Shown here: positions 7,762 to 15,820 of the stretch, one piece after another
Position numbering within the stretch: position 1 is the stretch's first letter
How the letters are laid out: each line of letters opens with the position of its first letter
Translations under genes and position numbers: made by a program
Notes under the pieces: model-generated
Told to the model about the DNA's origin: nothing
What the model saw: only the letters and a program-made list of their open reading frames with translations
Databases searched by the model: none
NCBI GenBank assembly: GCA_016214145.1
Contig: JACRPA010000006.1
Location: 477,428-541,427, forward strand
DNA: 64,000 nucleotides
Source of the DNA: Rhodocyclales bacterium
GTDB lineage: Bacteria > Pseudomonadota > Gammaproteobacteria > Burkholderiales > Rhodocyclaceae
Direction of reading: 5' to 3'

Positions 7762-8751
7762 ATGAAGATCGCCGTCCTCGGCGCCGGCGCCTGGGGCACT
7801 GCCCTCGCCATCGCCTTCTCCCGCCGTCACTCGGTTGCGATATGGGCGCGCGATGCCGCTCAGGCGGCCGCCATGCAGTCGTCGCGCGAGAACGCGCGCT
7901 ACCTGCCGGGCTGCACCCTGCCGGAAACCCTGCGGATCGAAGCCGACTTCGTCGCGGCTGCCGGCGCCAGCGAACTCAACGTGGCGGCCACGCCGCTGGC
8001 CGGCCTGCGCGACACCCTGCGCCGCTTGCGCGCAGTCGCCCCGGCCACGCCGGTGATCTGGGTATGCAAGGGGCTGGAAGCGGGCAGCCAGCGGCTGCCG
8101 CACCAGGTCGTCGCCGAGGAACTGGGCGAACGGGCGACTTGCGGTGCCCTCACCGGCCCCAGCTTCGCCGAGGAAGTGGCGAAAGGCCTGCCGACGGCGA
8201 TCACCCTGGCCGCCGCCGACGGCGCCTTCGCCGAAGCCGCGGCGCAGGCCCTGCACAATTCCCGCCTGCGCGTCTACGCCAACCACGATGTCATCGGCGC
8301 CGAGGTGGGCGGCGCGGTGAAGAACGTGATGGCCATCGCCGCCGGCATTTCCGACGGCATGGGCTTCGGCCTGAATGCCCGCGCCGCGCTGATCACGCGC
8401 GGCCTGGCCGAGACCACCCGGCTCGGCGTTGCCATGGGCGGCAAGCTGGAAACCTTCATGGGGCTGGCGGGCATGGGCGACCTCATCCTCACCTGCACCG
8501 GCGATCTCTCGCGCAACCGCCGCGTCGGCCTGGCCCTGGCAAAAGGGTTATCGCTGGAGCAGATACTGCGGGAACTGGGCCACACCGCCGAGGGCGTTTC
8601 CAGCGCCCGTGAAGTCGCCACCCTGGCCGCCCGGCTGGGCATCGACATGCCCATCACGCAGGCCGTCCGCAGCGTCCTCTACGACGGCGTGCCAGCCAGC
8701 CAGGCGGTCGAGCAGCTCCTCAGCCGCGATCCGAAGCGGGAATCCGCCTAA
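7762..8751 (+). CDS. gpsA: Glycerol-3-phosphate dehydrogenase [NAD(P)+]
   Basis: A 329-residue cytosolic enzyme reducing dihydroxyacetone phosphate to sn-glycerol 3-phosphate for phospholipid synthesis. The nucleotide-binding loop [10 protein letters not shown] is at residues 7-16. [25 protein letters not shown], the catalytic-Lys region [13 protein letters not shown], and GMGDLILTC all match the family. The start is ATG 7762, 8 bases after the SH3 gene stop. It ends convergently with trmL, overlapping by 4 bases. Confidence 0.96.
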   Translation: MKIAVLGAGAWGTALAIAFSRRHSVAIWARDAAQAAAMQSSRENARYLPGCTLPETLRIEADFVAAAGASELNVAATPLAGLRDTLRRLRAVAPATPVIWVCKGLEAGSQRLPHQVVAEELGERATCGALTGPSFAEEVAKGLPTAITLAAADGAFAEAAAQALHNSRLRVYANHDVIGAEVGGAVKNVMAIAAGISDGMGFGLNARAALITRGLAETTRLGVAMGGKLETFMGLAGMGDLILTCTGDLSRNRRVGLALAKGLSLEQILRELGHTAEGVSSAREVATLAARLGIDMPITQAVRSVLYDGVPASQAVEQLLSRDPKRESA

Positions 8752-9212
8752 TCTCCGCCGGCAAAGCCGTTCTGCCGCCAGGCCTCGAACACCAGCACCG
8801 CCACGGTATTGGACAGGTTCAGGCTGCGATTGCCTTTCACCATGGGCAGGCGGATGCGCCGCTCCGGCGGTGCGCTCTCCAGCATGTCCGGCGGCAGGCC
8901 GCGCGTTTCCGGCCCGAAGACGAAGGCATCCCCCGCCTTGTATTCCGGCTTGTCATAGCGGGCAGCCCCTCGTGTGCTGACGAAAAACAGCCGTTTGCCC
9001 TTGAGTGCGCTCAGGCAGTCCTCCCACTTCTCATGCACCCTCACTTCGGCCAGGTCGTGGTAATCCAGGCCGGCGCGGGCCAGGTGCCGGTCTGCCAGGT
9101 TAAAGCCCAAGGGCTTGACCAAATGCAGTTTCGAGCCGGTATTTGCTATTAAGCGAATGATATTTCCGGTATTGCCCGGGATTTCAGGCTGGAAAAGAAC
9201 GACATGAAACAC
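8748..9212 (-). CDS. trmL: tRNA (cytidine(34)-2'-O)-methyltransferase TrmL
   Basis: A 154-residue SPOUT methyltransferase that methylates the 2'-OH of the wobble base in tRNA-Leu. The trefoil-knot SAM-binding motifs are intact: [15 protein letters not shown] at residues 7-21, FGPETRGLP near 98 and [14 protein letters not shown] near 129. The length is normal for this minimal family without an N-terminal extension. It is transcribed toward gpsA; the 92 bp upstream also carry the MSHA promoter. Confidence 0.94.
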   Translation of the reverse strand: MFHVVLFQPEIPGNTGNIIRLIANTGSKLHLVKPLGFNLADRHLARAGLDYHDLAEVRVHEKWEDCLSALKGKRLFFVSTRGAARYDKPEYKAGDAFVFGPETRGLPPDMLESAPPERRIRLPMVKGNRSLNLSNTVAVLVFEAWRQNGFAGGD

Positions 9213-9241
9213 TTGAATCCCTTCTCGAATAGGGGTAATTT
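9213..9241 (+). promoter_or_regulatory. Candidate sigma70 promoter of the MSHA pilus operon
   Basis: TTGAAT (9213-9218) and TAATTT (9236-9241) are spaced by 17 bp in the only intergenic gap before mshE. The transcript would have a leader of about 55 bases ending in a GGGGA ribosome site. The region is clearly more AT-rich than the surrounding coding DNA. Both boxes are imperfect. Confidence 0.4.
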
Positions 9242-9304
9242 TGTAAATAATATGGGATGTTACGTCCCTTTTTGCATAAACAAGGTTAACTTTTCGGGGA
9301 TTCC

Positions 9305-11008
9305 ATGGCCCGTCCGGAAAAGATCAGGCTCGGCGAACTGCTGGTTCAGCAGGCCCTGATCACCGAAGATCAGTTGAAGCAGGCGCTCGACGAGCAGAAG
9401 CGCAGCGGGCGCAAGCTCGGCCGCGTGCTGATCGACAGGAAATTCGTCACCGAGGACGGCATCTCCCAGGCGATGGCCAAGCAGCTGGACATCCCCTACA
9501 TCAACCTGCGCAGCTACAACCTCAAGCCCAATACGGTGCGCATGCTCTCCGAAGCGCAGGCGCGCCGCTTCCGCGCCCTGGTGCTGGAGGATCGCGGTGC
9601 GGCCGTCCGCGTCGGCTTCGCCGACCCGACCGACCTGTTCGCCTACGACGAGGTGTCGCGCGCCCTCAAGCGCGAGATCGAACTTGCCGTCGTGACGGAA
9701 AGCCAGTTGCTGGAGACCATCGACCGGGTCTACCAGCGCACCGAGGAGATCTCCGGCCTCGCCCAGGAGCTGACCGCCGAACTGGGCGACGTGACGGTGG
9801 ATCTGGGGGCCCTGGGTGTCACGCCGGGCCTGGAAGAGGCGCCGGTCGTCAAGCTGCTGCAATCGGTTTTCGAGGCGGCGGTGCAGGTGCGCGCCTCCGA
9901 CGTGCACATCGAACCGCAGGAGAAATCCCTGGTCATCCGCTTCCGTGTCGATGGCGTGATGCATGTGCAGACCCAGGCCGACATCAAGATCGCCACCGCC
10001 CTGCTGCTGCGACTGAAGCTGATGTCCGGCCTCGACATTTCGGAGAAGCGCCTGCCGCAGGACGGCCGCTTCAACGTCAAGATCCGCAACAACACGGTTG
10101 ACGTGCGTATTTCCACCATGCCGACCCAGCACGGCGAGGCGGCGGTGATGCGCCTGCTCAACCAGAGCGGCGGCCTGCTCGGACTCGACCGGCTCGGCAT
10201 GCCGCAGCGCATCGTCGACCGCGTGCGCGAGGTGATCCACCACCCCAGCGGCATGGTGCTGGTGACCGGCCCCACCGGCAGCGGCAAGACGACGACCCTC
10301 TACGCGGCGCTTTCCGAGGTGAACACGCCGGAGAAGAAGATCATCACCGTCGAGGACCCGGTCGAATACCGCCTGCCCGGCATCAACCAGGTGCAGGTGA
10401 ACGACAAGATCGAACTGACCTTCGACCGCGTGCTGCGTTCCGCCCTGCGCCAGGACCCGGACATCGTCCTCGTCGGCGAGATGCGCGACCAGACCACCGC
10501 CGAGATCGGCCTGCGCGCCGCCATGACCGGCCACATGGTGTTTTCCACCCTGCACACCAACGACGCCATGTCGACCCCGGTGCGCCTGCTCGACATGGGC
10601 GTGCCGCGCTACATGGTGGCGCTGTCGCTGCGCCTGGTGCTGGCGCAGCGGCTGCTGCGCGTCGTCTGCGAGCGCTGCGCGCGGCCGCATGCCCTGACGC
10701 CCCACGAGCACGAGTGGCTGCGCGTCGAACTGGGCGGCGCCGTCGAGCGGCACGAATTCCGCAGCGCGGCCGGCTGCTCCAACTGCAACGGCACCGGCTA
10801 TGCCGGACGCACCGGCATCTACGAGATGCTGGAGATGACCGGCAAGGTGGTCGAGGCCGCCAACCAGGACGACCCGAGCGCCTTCGTCAAGGCCGCCCGC
10901 GAGCAGATGGCCGGCCACACCCTGAAGCAGGACGCCCTGCGCGTGGCCCTGGAAGGGCGCACCACGGTGGAAGAGGCCATGCGCGTCAGTTCCCAGTCGG
11001 ACGATTGA
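9305..11008 (+). CDS. mshE: MSHA pilus assembly ATPase MshE (GspE/PilB family)
   Basis: A 567-residue secretion ATPase that powers pilus extension from the cytoplasmic face. The N-terminal MshEN-type domain (about 1-150, with LGELLVQQALITEDQL) is the region that binds c-di-GMP in the family. The core has Walker A GPTGSGKTTT near residue 321, the Asp box VEDPVEYRLPGINQ, Walker B DPDIVLVGEMRD and the His box FSTLHTNDA. A tetracysteine Zn motif (CERC and CSNC) sits near residues 455-500. It opens the MSHA locus and is followed after 6 bases by mshG. Confidence 0.93.
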   Translation: MARPEKIRLGELLVQQALITEDQLKQALDEQKRSGRKLGRVLIDRKFVTEDGISQAMAKQLDIPYINLRSYNLKPNTVRMLSEAQARRFRALVLEDRGAAVRVGFADPTDLFAYDEVSRALKREIELAVVTESQLLETIDRVYQRTEEISGLAQELTAELGDVTVDLGALGVTPGLEEAPVVKLLQSVFEAAVQVRASDVHIEPQEKSLVIRFRVDGVMHVQTQADIKIATALLLRLKLMSGLDISEKRLPQDGRFNVKIRNNTVDVRISTMPTQHGEAAVMRLLNQSGGLLGLDRLGMPQRIVDRVREVIHHPSGMVLVTGPTGSGKTTTLYAALSEVNTPEKKIITVEDPVEYRLPGINQVQVNDKIELTFDRVLRSALRQDPDIVLVGEMRDQTTAEIGLRAAMTGHMVFSTLHTNDAMSTPVRLLDMGVPRYMVALSLRLVLAQRLLRVVCERCARPHALTPHEHEWLRVELGGAVERHEFRSAAGCSNCNGTGYAGRTGIYEMLEMTGKVVEAANQDDPSAFVKAAREQMAGHTLKQDALRVALEGRTTVEEAMRVSSQSDD

Positions 11009-11014
11009 ACGGCC

Positions 11015-12241
11015 ATGGCCCATTTCGCCTACACCGGCCGCAACGCCCAGGGCGGCCTCACCGAGGGCACCCTGGAGAGCGCCAGCGCCGCAGCCCTGGC
11101 GGACCATCTCGTCACGCTCGGCGTCACGCCGATCCGCATCGATCCGGTGCAAGGGCCGCAGGAAGGCGCCCTCGCCCAGCTGGCCCGCCTGCGCGAGAGG
11201 GGCCAGGTCGGCCATGTCGACATCCTCATGTTCAGCCGGCAGATGTACACCCTGCTGAAGGCCGGCGTGCCGATCATGCGGGCGCTGGCAGGTCTGCAGG
11301 AATCCTGCAGCAATCGCGCCTTCGCGGCGGTGATCAGGGACCTGCGCGAGTCGCTCGATTCCGGCCGCGAACTGTCCCAGGCCATGGCGCGCCAGCCCAG
11401 GGCCTTCAGTCCCTTCTACATCTCGATGGTCCGCGTCGGCGAATCCACCGGGCGGCTGGAGGAGATATTCATCAGCCTGTTCCATCACCTCGAGTTCCAG
11501 CAGTTCATGCGCAACCAGGTGAAGTCGGCGCTGCGCTATCCCAGCTTCGTCGTCGGCGTCATGGCGCTGGCGCTGGTGATCATCAACATCTTCGTCATCC
11601 CGCAATTCACCAAGGTCTTCAAGAGCCTCAAGGCCGAACTGCCCTTCATGACCAAGGTGATCATCGCCTCCTCGGATTTCTTCGTCGCCTGGTGGCCAGT
11701 CATGCTGCTGGCGATGGTCGGCGCGGTGGTCGGTTTCCGACTCATGGTCGCTTCGAAGGAGGGGCGCTTCGCCTGGGACCGCTTCAAGCTGCGCATCCCC
11801 ATCGCCGGCAGCATCGTGAACAAGGCCACCCTGGCGCGCTTCGCGCGGGGCCTGGCGCTCGGCCTGAAAAGCGGCGTGCCGGCGGTGCAGGCGCTTACCC
11901 TCACCGCCCAGGTGGTGGAGAACGACTATCTGGCGAAAAAGATCGAGGACATGCGCCTCGGCGTCGAGCGCGGCGAAAGCATCCTGCGCACGGCGATCGC
12001 GGCGAAGATATTCACCCCCGTGGTGCTGCAGATGGTCATGGTGGGCGAGGAATCCGGCGCGCTCGACGACATGATGGAAGAAGTGGGAGACATGTACCAG
12101 CGCGAGGTCGAGTACGAGCTGAAGAACCTTTCGGCGCAGATCGAGCCGATCCTCATCGTCTTCCTCGGCGTGATCGTGCTGATCCTGGCGCTGGGCGTGT
12201 TCCTGCCGATGTGGGACCTCGGCCGGGCCATGATCAAGTGA
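11015..12241 (+). CDS. mshG: MSHA pilus inner-membrane platform protein MshG (PilC/GspF family)
   Basis: A 408-residue polytopic protein with two GspF domains (about 70-195 and 275-400). It has the hallmark first-domain line FSRQMYTLLKAGVPIMRAL and the second FARGLALGLKSGVPAVQAL. Three strong membrane segments lie near residues 170-190, 222-240 and 378-398. It forms the platform coupled to MshE. The stop overlaps the following ATG (TGATG). Confidence 0.92.
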   Translation: MAHFAYTGRNAQGGLTEGTLESASAAALADHLVTLGVTPIRIDPVQGPQEGALAQLARLRERGQVGHVDILMFSRQMYTLLKAGVPIMRALAGLQESCSNRAFAAVIRDLRESLDSGRELSQAMARQPRAFSPFYISMVRVGESTGRLEEIFISLFHHLEFQQFMRNQVKSALRYPSFVVGVMALALVIINIFVIPQFTKVFKSLKAELPFMTKVIIASSDFFVAWWPVMLLAMVGAVVGFRLMVASKEGRFAWDRFKLRIPIAGSIVNKATLARFARGLALGLKSGVPAVQALTLTAQVVENDYLAKKIEDMRLGVERGESILRTAIAAKIFTPVVLQMVMVGEESGALDDMMEEVGDMYQREVEYELKNLSAQIEPILIVFLGVIVLILALGVFLPMWDLGRAMIK

Positions 12242-12720
12242 TGCGCCAGCGGGGCATCACCGCGGTCGAGTTCGCCGTGGTGCTGTTCCTGCTCTCGGTG
12301 CTGCTGGCCGGACTGTCATGGGCGCTGGGCTACGTGCAGGAGCAGTCCGAGAAAACGATGGTGCGCTATGCCGTCGTGGCCATCGAGTCCGGACTCAAGC
12401 TGGAGGCCGTGAGCCGGATGACGCGGGGCCGCGGCGCCGACGTGGCGAAGCTGGCCGGCGAAGACCCTTTCCAATGGGTCGAGCCCAGGCCGCAGGGCTA
12501 TCGCGGCGAGTGGAAGGAGCCGGCGGCGGGCCGGCAGGCGGAGTCGGGCTGGTATTGGGACGGGCAGCGGAAGGAAGCGATTTACGTATTGGCGCGCAGC
12601 GACCGCTTCACGCCGGGGCCCAGCGGCAAGGCGGAAATCCGCTACCGCATCGAGGCCGCGGCGGGTGGCACGGGCGATATACGAACGGCCCTGCGGCCGG
12701 TGGAAGCTTACCAGTGGTAA
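12241..12720 (+). CDS. mshF: MshF-like pilus accessory protein
   Basis: A 159-residue protein with a prepilin-like N-terminus: a short basic leader, then G-ITAVEFAVVLFLLSVLLAG, carrying the Glu at position +5 of a PilD substrate. The rest is a soluble domain without an obvious family motif (EDPFQWVEPRPQGYRGEW in the middle). Between mshG and the pilin this is the place of mshF in Vibrio, and size and topology agree. The name rests on position more than sequence. Start is ATG 12241, sharing one base with the mshG stop. Confidence 0.68.
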   Translation: MRQRGITAVEFAVVLFLLSVLLAGLSWALGYVQEQSEKTMVRYAVVAIESGLKLEAVSRMTRGRGADVAKLAGEDPFQWVEPRPQGYRGEWKEPAAGRQAESGWYWDGQRKEAIYVLARSDRFTPGPSGKAEIRYRIEAAAGGTGDIRTALRPVEAYQW

Positions 12721-12782
12721 TGGCAGCGGCCGGAATGCTGCTAAAGTTATAAATGAAGGTCAATTCAGGAAGGAGCGCAGTC

Positions 12783-13289
12783 ATGAAAGGCAACAACAAG
12801 GGTTTTACGCTGATCGAACTGATCGTGGTGATCACCATCCTCGGCATCCTCGCCGCGGTGGCGCTGCCGCGCTTCACCAACCTGCAGGGCGACGCCCGAC
12901 TGGCCAAGGCGCAGGCGGCGGCGGGCGCGGCGCGGGCAAGTGCTGCGCTGGCGCATGGCACCCAGATTGCGCGGGCCCTGGCGGCGAACGCCAGCGTGCC
13001 GATGGAAGGCGTGAACGTCACCATGTGCAACGGCTATCCGACGGCGGATGCGGCCGGCGTCATAGCCGCCTCGGGCATCAACCAGGGGGGCGCCACGGAT
13101 TACACCGTGAGTGCGGGTGGCGCCACGGGCACCAGTTCGATCACCATCGACATTCCTGGCGTAACGACGGCCGCCAACTGCCGCGTGACCTATACGGCTG
13201 CTGCCGGCACAGGCACGGCGGCGAACTGCAACGAGCCGGGCAATGCTCCCGCAGTCGCGATAAACGCCACCCAGGCGGGCTGCCTGTAA
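12783..13289 (+). CDS. mshA: MSHA major pilin (MshA/MshB-type type IV prepilin)
   Basis: A 168-residue type IVa-like prepilin. The leader MKGNNKG is followed by the cleavage and packing helix [18 protein letters not shown], with Phe+1 and Glu+5 as PilD needs. The Ser/Thr/Gly/Ala-rich globular part has cysteines near 80, 137, 152 and 167 for disulfide loops. ATG 12783 is chosen because GGAAGGAG lies 7 bases upstream, the strongest ribosome site in the locus, as expected for an abundant pilin. Vibrio has mshB and mshA in tandem; only one is present here, so A versus B cannot be decided. Confidence 0.85.
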   Translation: MKGNNKGFTLIELIVVITILGILAAVALPRFTNLQGDARLAKAQAAAGAARASAALAHGTQIARALAANASVPMEGVNVTMCNGYPTADAAGVIAASGINQGGATDYTVSAGGATGTSSITIDIPGVTTAANCRVTYTAAAGTGTAANCNEPGNAPAVAINATQAGCL

Positions 13290-13349
13290 TTGGCTGCGGC
13301 GGCGCGCCGGTTCGGCCGGCCGCCGCTTTACCGTGAGGCGGCAACGTCC

Positions 13350-13841
13350 GTGCGGAAACCAGGCCTCGGACGCGACAGGGGGTTCACTCTTGTCGAATTG
13401 GTGACCATCCTCGTGGTGGCGGCCATCCTCGCCGCCGTCGCCGCGCCGCGCTTCTTCAGCCGCCAGGCCTTCGAGGAGCGCGGCTTCTACGACCAGGTGC
13501 TGGCCACGCTGCGCTATGCCCAGCGCGTCGCCATTGCCGAGCGGCGCGAAGTCTGCGTCACCCTGACGGCCGCGACCGTTGCCCTCAGCCTGAATCCCTC
13601 GACCGTCTCGGGCGCGGCCTGTTCGGCCGCCGTCAATGATCCGGGTTCCTCGACGCCCTACGCCATCGCCGTGCCGGCGGGGCTGACTTTGGTCCTGGCT
13701 CCGGCCGGTTCCTTCCGCTTCAACGGCCTCGGCCAGCCGATTGACAATGCCGGCGCCCAACTCGGCAACCAGACGATCACCCTCACCGGCGCGGATGCGC
13801 GCACCATCACGGTTTGGGGCCAGACGGGCTACGTCCAATGA
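13350..13841 (+). CDS. mshC: MshC-like minor prepilin (GspH type)
   Basis: A minor pilin with leader VRKPGLGRDRG and helix FTLVELVTILVVAAILAAVAAPRFF, then a GspH/FimT-like domain (FYDQVLATLRYAQRVAIAERREVCV). It probably helps start pilus assembly. GTG 13350 gives a normal short leader (163 aa). A TTG directly after the previous stop at 13290 would add 20 residues and has no ribosome site. The end overlaps mshD by ATGA. Order after the main pilin matches mshC. Confidence 0.82.
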   Translation: MRKPGLGRDRGFTLVELVTILVVAAILAAVAAPRFFSRQAFEERGFYDQVLATLRYAQRVAIAERREVCVTLTAATVALSLNPSTVSGAACSAAVNDPGSSTPYAIAVPAGLTLVLAPAGSFRFNGLGQPIDNAGAQLGNQTITLTGADARTITVWGQTGYVQ

Positions 13842-14419
13842 GCAGGCCATTCCGGCAGCGCGGCATCTCGCTCATCGAGACGATCCTGTTCATGGTCATC
13901 GTCGGCGTGGCGGTGGGTGGCGTCATGGGCGTGTTCATGGCCACTACGCGCTCTTCCGCCGATCCGCTGGTGCGCAAGCAGGCGCTGGCCATCGCCGAGT
14001 CGCTGCTGGAAGAGGTGAGGCTGATGCCCTTCACTTTCTGCGATCCGGACGACCCCAACGTGTCAACCGCCACCAGCGCGGTTGTCGGCGTCGGGCCGAC
14101 GTTCTGTGCGGTGGCGGCGGAAACGGCGATGGCGCCGGAAGCCGGGGAGACGCGCTACTCGGCCGCGACCCCCTTCGACAACGTGAACGACTACAACGGC
14201 TTCGACACGGCCACGGCAGTCCCGGCAGGCATCTGCGACATCTCGGGGGCTTGCATCGCCGCGCTGGCCGGCTATCGGGCGCAGGTTGCCGTGGCCGCGA
14301 CCGCCTTCAACGGCATTCCGGCAGCCGATGCCCTGCTGATCACCGTGACGGTCATCGCCACCAACGGCGAAACCATCTCGCTTTCCGGCGTCAGGACCCG
14401 CTATGCGCCGAATCTCTGA
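13838..14419 (+). CDS. mshD: MshD-like minor prepilin (PilV type)
   Basis: A 193-residue minor pilin: leader MSRPFRQRG, then ISLIETILFMVIVGVAVGGVMG with Glu+5, followed by ALAIAESLLEEVRLMPF, characteristic of PilV/MshD proteins. Cysteines near 68, 87, 133 and 139 suggest disulfides. ATG 13838 overlaps the mshC stop, and the end overlaps mshO by 17 bases, so the minor pilins are tightly coupled. Confidence 0.84.
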   Translation: MSRPFRQRGISLIETILFMVIVGVAVGGVMGVFMATTRSSADPLVRKQALAIAESLLEEVRLMPFTFCDPDDPNVSTATSAVVGVGPTFCAVAAETAMAPEAGETRYSAATPFDNVNDYNGFDTATAVPAGICDISGACIAALAGYRAQVAVAATAFNGIPAADALLITVTVIATNGETISLSGVRTRYAPNL

Positions 14420-15302
14420 TCGCCGCGGGCAGTCCGGCTTCACGCTGGTCGAGATGATCGTGGCCATCACGATCACCGCCATCCTCTCCGGCATCGTCGC
14501 GCTCTTCATCCGGGTGCCGCTGCAGGGCTATTTCGACGTCTCGCGCCGCGCCGAACTCACCGATGCCGCCGACCTCGCCGTGCGGCGCATCGCCCGCGAG
14601 GTGCAGGGCTCGCTGCCGAACAGCGTGCGTGTCACCGCCGTAGGCGGGGTGCAATGGCTCGAATTCATCGAGGTGCGCACCGGCGGCCGCTTCCGCGAAC
14701 AGCCCTCCGGCGGCGCCGTCGCCTGCGCTGCGGGCGGGGCGGGCGCGGGCTTCGAGGACACGCTGGAGGTCGGTTTTTCCGACACCTGCTTTCGCAGCTT
14801 CGGCGCGATTCCCAACCGCGCCGGGATTGTGAACGGCTCCGATTCGGTGGTGGTCTACAACCTCGGCCCCGGTTACACCGGCGCCGATGCCTACGCCTCG
14901 TCGAACATGAACCGCGCCGTCGTCAGCAACACCGTGGTGGGCGCCGGCCCCAACAACGAGGACCGGGTCGAGTTCGCCGCCCGGACCTTCCCGCTGGCGT
15001 CGCCCTCGCGGCGCTTTTTCGTCGTCAGCGGCCCGGTGACCTACGAATGCAATCCGACCACCGGCGAGTTGCGCCGCCACTCGGCTTATGCGCTGGCTGA
15101 CGCCCAGCCCGTCCCGCCGGCGGGCGCTTCCGCCCTGCTGGCCACCGGGGTGACGGGCTGCACGATCAGCTACGCCGCCAATGCCGTGGCGCAGCGGGCC
15201 GGCGTGGTGAGCATCGATCTGGCGCTGACGCGGCGCGATGCGGCCGGCAATGCCGAAACCGTCCGGTTGTTCTCTCAGGCCCATGTGGGGAATTCGCCAT
15301 GA
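14403..15302 (+). CDS. mshO: MshO-like minor prepilin (PilW/GspJ type)
   Basis: A 299-residue large minor pilin with leader MRRISDRRGQSG and helix FTLVEMIVAITITAILSGIVALF, followed by the GspJ/PilW segment ELTDAADLAVRRIAREVQGSLPNSVR. The remaining domain is long and Gly/Ser rich. It probably belongs to the tip complex with C, D and P. Its start lies inside the end of mshD and its stop overlaps mshP (ATGA). Confidence 0.86.
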   Translation: MRRISDRRGQSGFTLVEMIVAITITAILSGIVALFIRVPLQGYFDVSRRAELTDAADLAVRRIAREVQGSLPNSVRVTAVGGVQWLEFIEVRTGGRFREQPSGGAVACAAGGAGAGFEDTLEVGFSDTCFRSFGAIPNRAGIVNGSDSVVVYNLGPGYTGADAYASSNMNRAVVSNTVVGAGPNNEDRVEFAARTFPLASPSRRFFVVSGPVTYECNPTTGELRRHSAYALADAQPVPPAGASALLATGVTGCTISYAANAVAQRAGVVSIDLALTRRDAAGNAETVRLFSQAHVGNSP

Positions 15303-15817
15303 GCCGACAGCCGCGCCATTCCACCGACGGGCGGCCTGCCGGCAGACGGGGGCGTGATCGATTTCATGGCAAAGTGGGCAGGCAAGTTGCACACTTTGCG
15401 CATGGACAGCGAGGCGTATCCATCGTGACGGCAATCTTCCTCATCGTCATCCTGGCGGCATTGGCCGGCTTCGCCGCGCGCATCTTCAGCGTGCAGCAGC
15501 AGTCCTCCGGCCTCGACGTGCAGGGCTCGCAGGCCTATGCCGCCGCCCAGTCGGGCATCGACTGGGGCGCCTTCCAGGCCTTGCGCAGCGGTTCCTGTGC
15601 CGGATCGACCAACCTAGCCATGCCGGCGGGGCCGCTTGGCGCCTTCACCGCGACGGTGACCTGCGGCTCGACCACCCACACCGAGGCCGGCAATACGGTG
15701 ACGATGTACCGGCTGACGTCCACCGCCTGCAACCAGCCAACGGCAGGTGCCTGCCCCAACGGCGCGCCCGGCGACAGCTACGTCGAGCGGCAGGTGACGG
15801 CGACGGTGGAGAACTGA
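15299..15817 (+). CDS. mshP: MshP-like pilus protein (PilX/GspK-like)
   Basis: A 172-residue protein with a long basic N-terminus (about 38 residues), then G-VSIVTAIFLIVILAALAGFAARIF. This resembles the MshP/PilX membrane helix, which lacks the canonical Glu+5. The LDVQGSQAYAAAQSGIDWGAFQAL segment after the helix is typical of the family. ATG 15299 is coupled to mshO; an internal start would give a shorter leader. It precedes mshQ by 3 bases. Confidence 0.82.
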   Translation: MSRQPRHSTDGRPAGRRGRDRFHGKVGRQVAHFAHGQRGVSIVTAIFLIVILAALAGFAARIFSVQQQSSGLDVQGSQAYAAAQSGIDWGAFQALRSGSCAGSTNLAMPAGPLGAFTATVTCGSTTHTEAGNTVTMYRLTSTACNQPTAGACPNGAPGDSYVERQVTATVEN

Positions 15818-15820
15818 GCC

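Noticed and set aside
9260..11605. A 781-codon open frame on the minus strand across mshE and mshG
   Set aside because: It is antisense to two clear pilus genes, rich in His, Gln, Arg and Gly as expected for a complement of GC-rich coding DNA, and has no recognisable domain.
12753..12782. An upstream ATG of the main pilin adding ten residues
   Set aside because: It would place the strong GGAAGGAG ribosome site inside the coding region and lengthen the prepilin leader without need.
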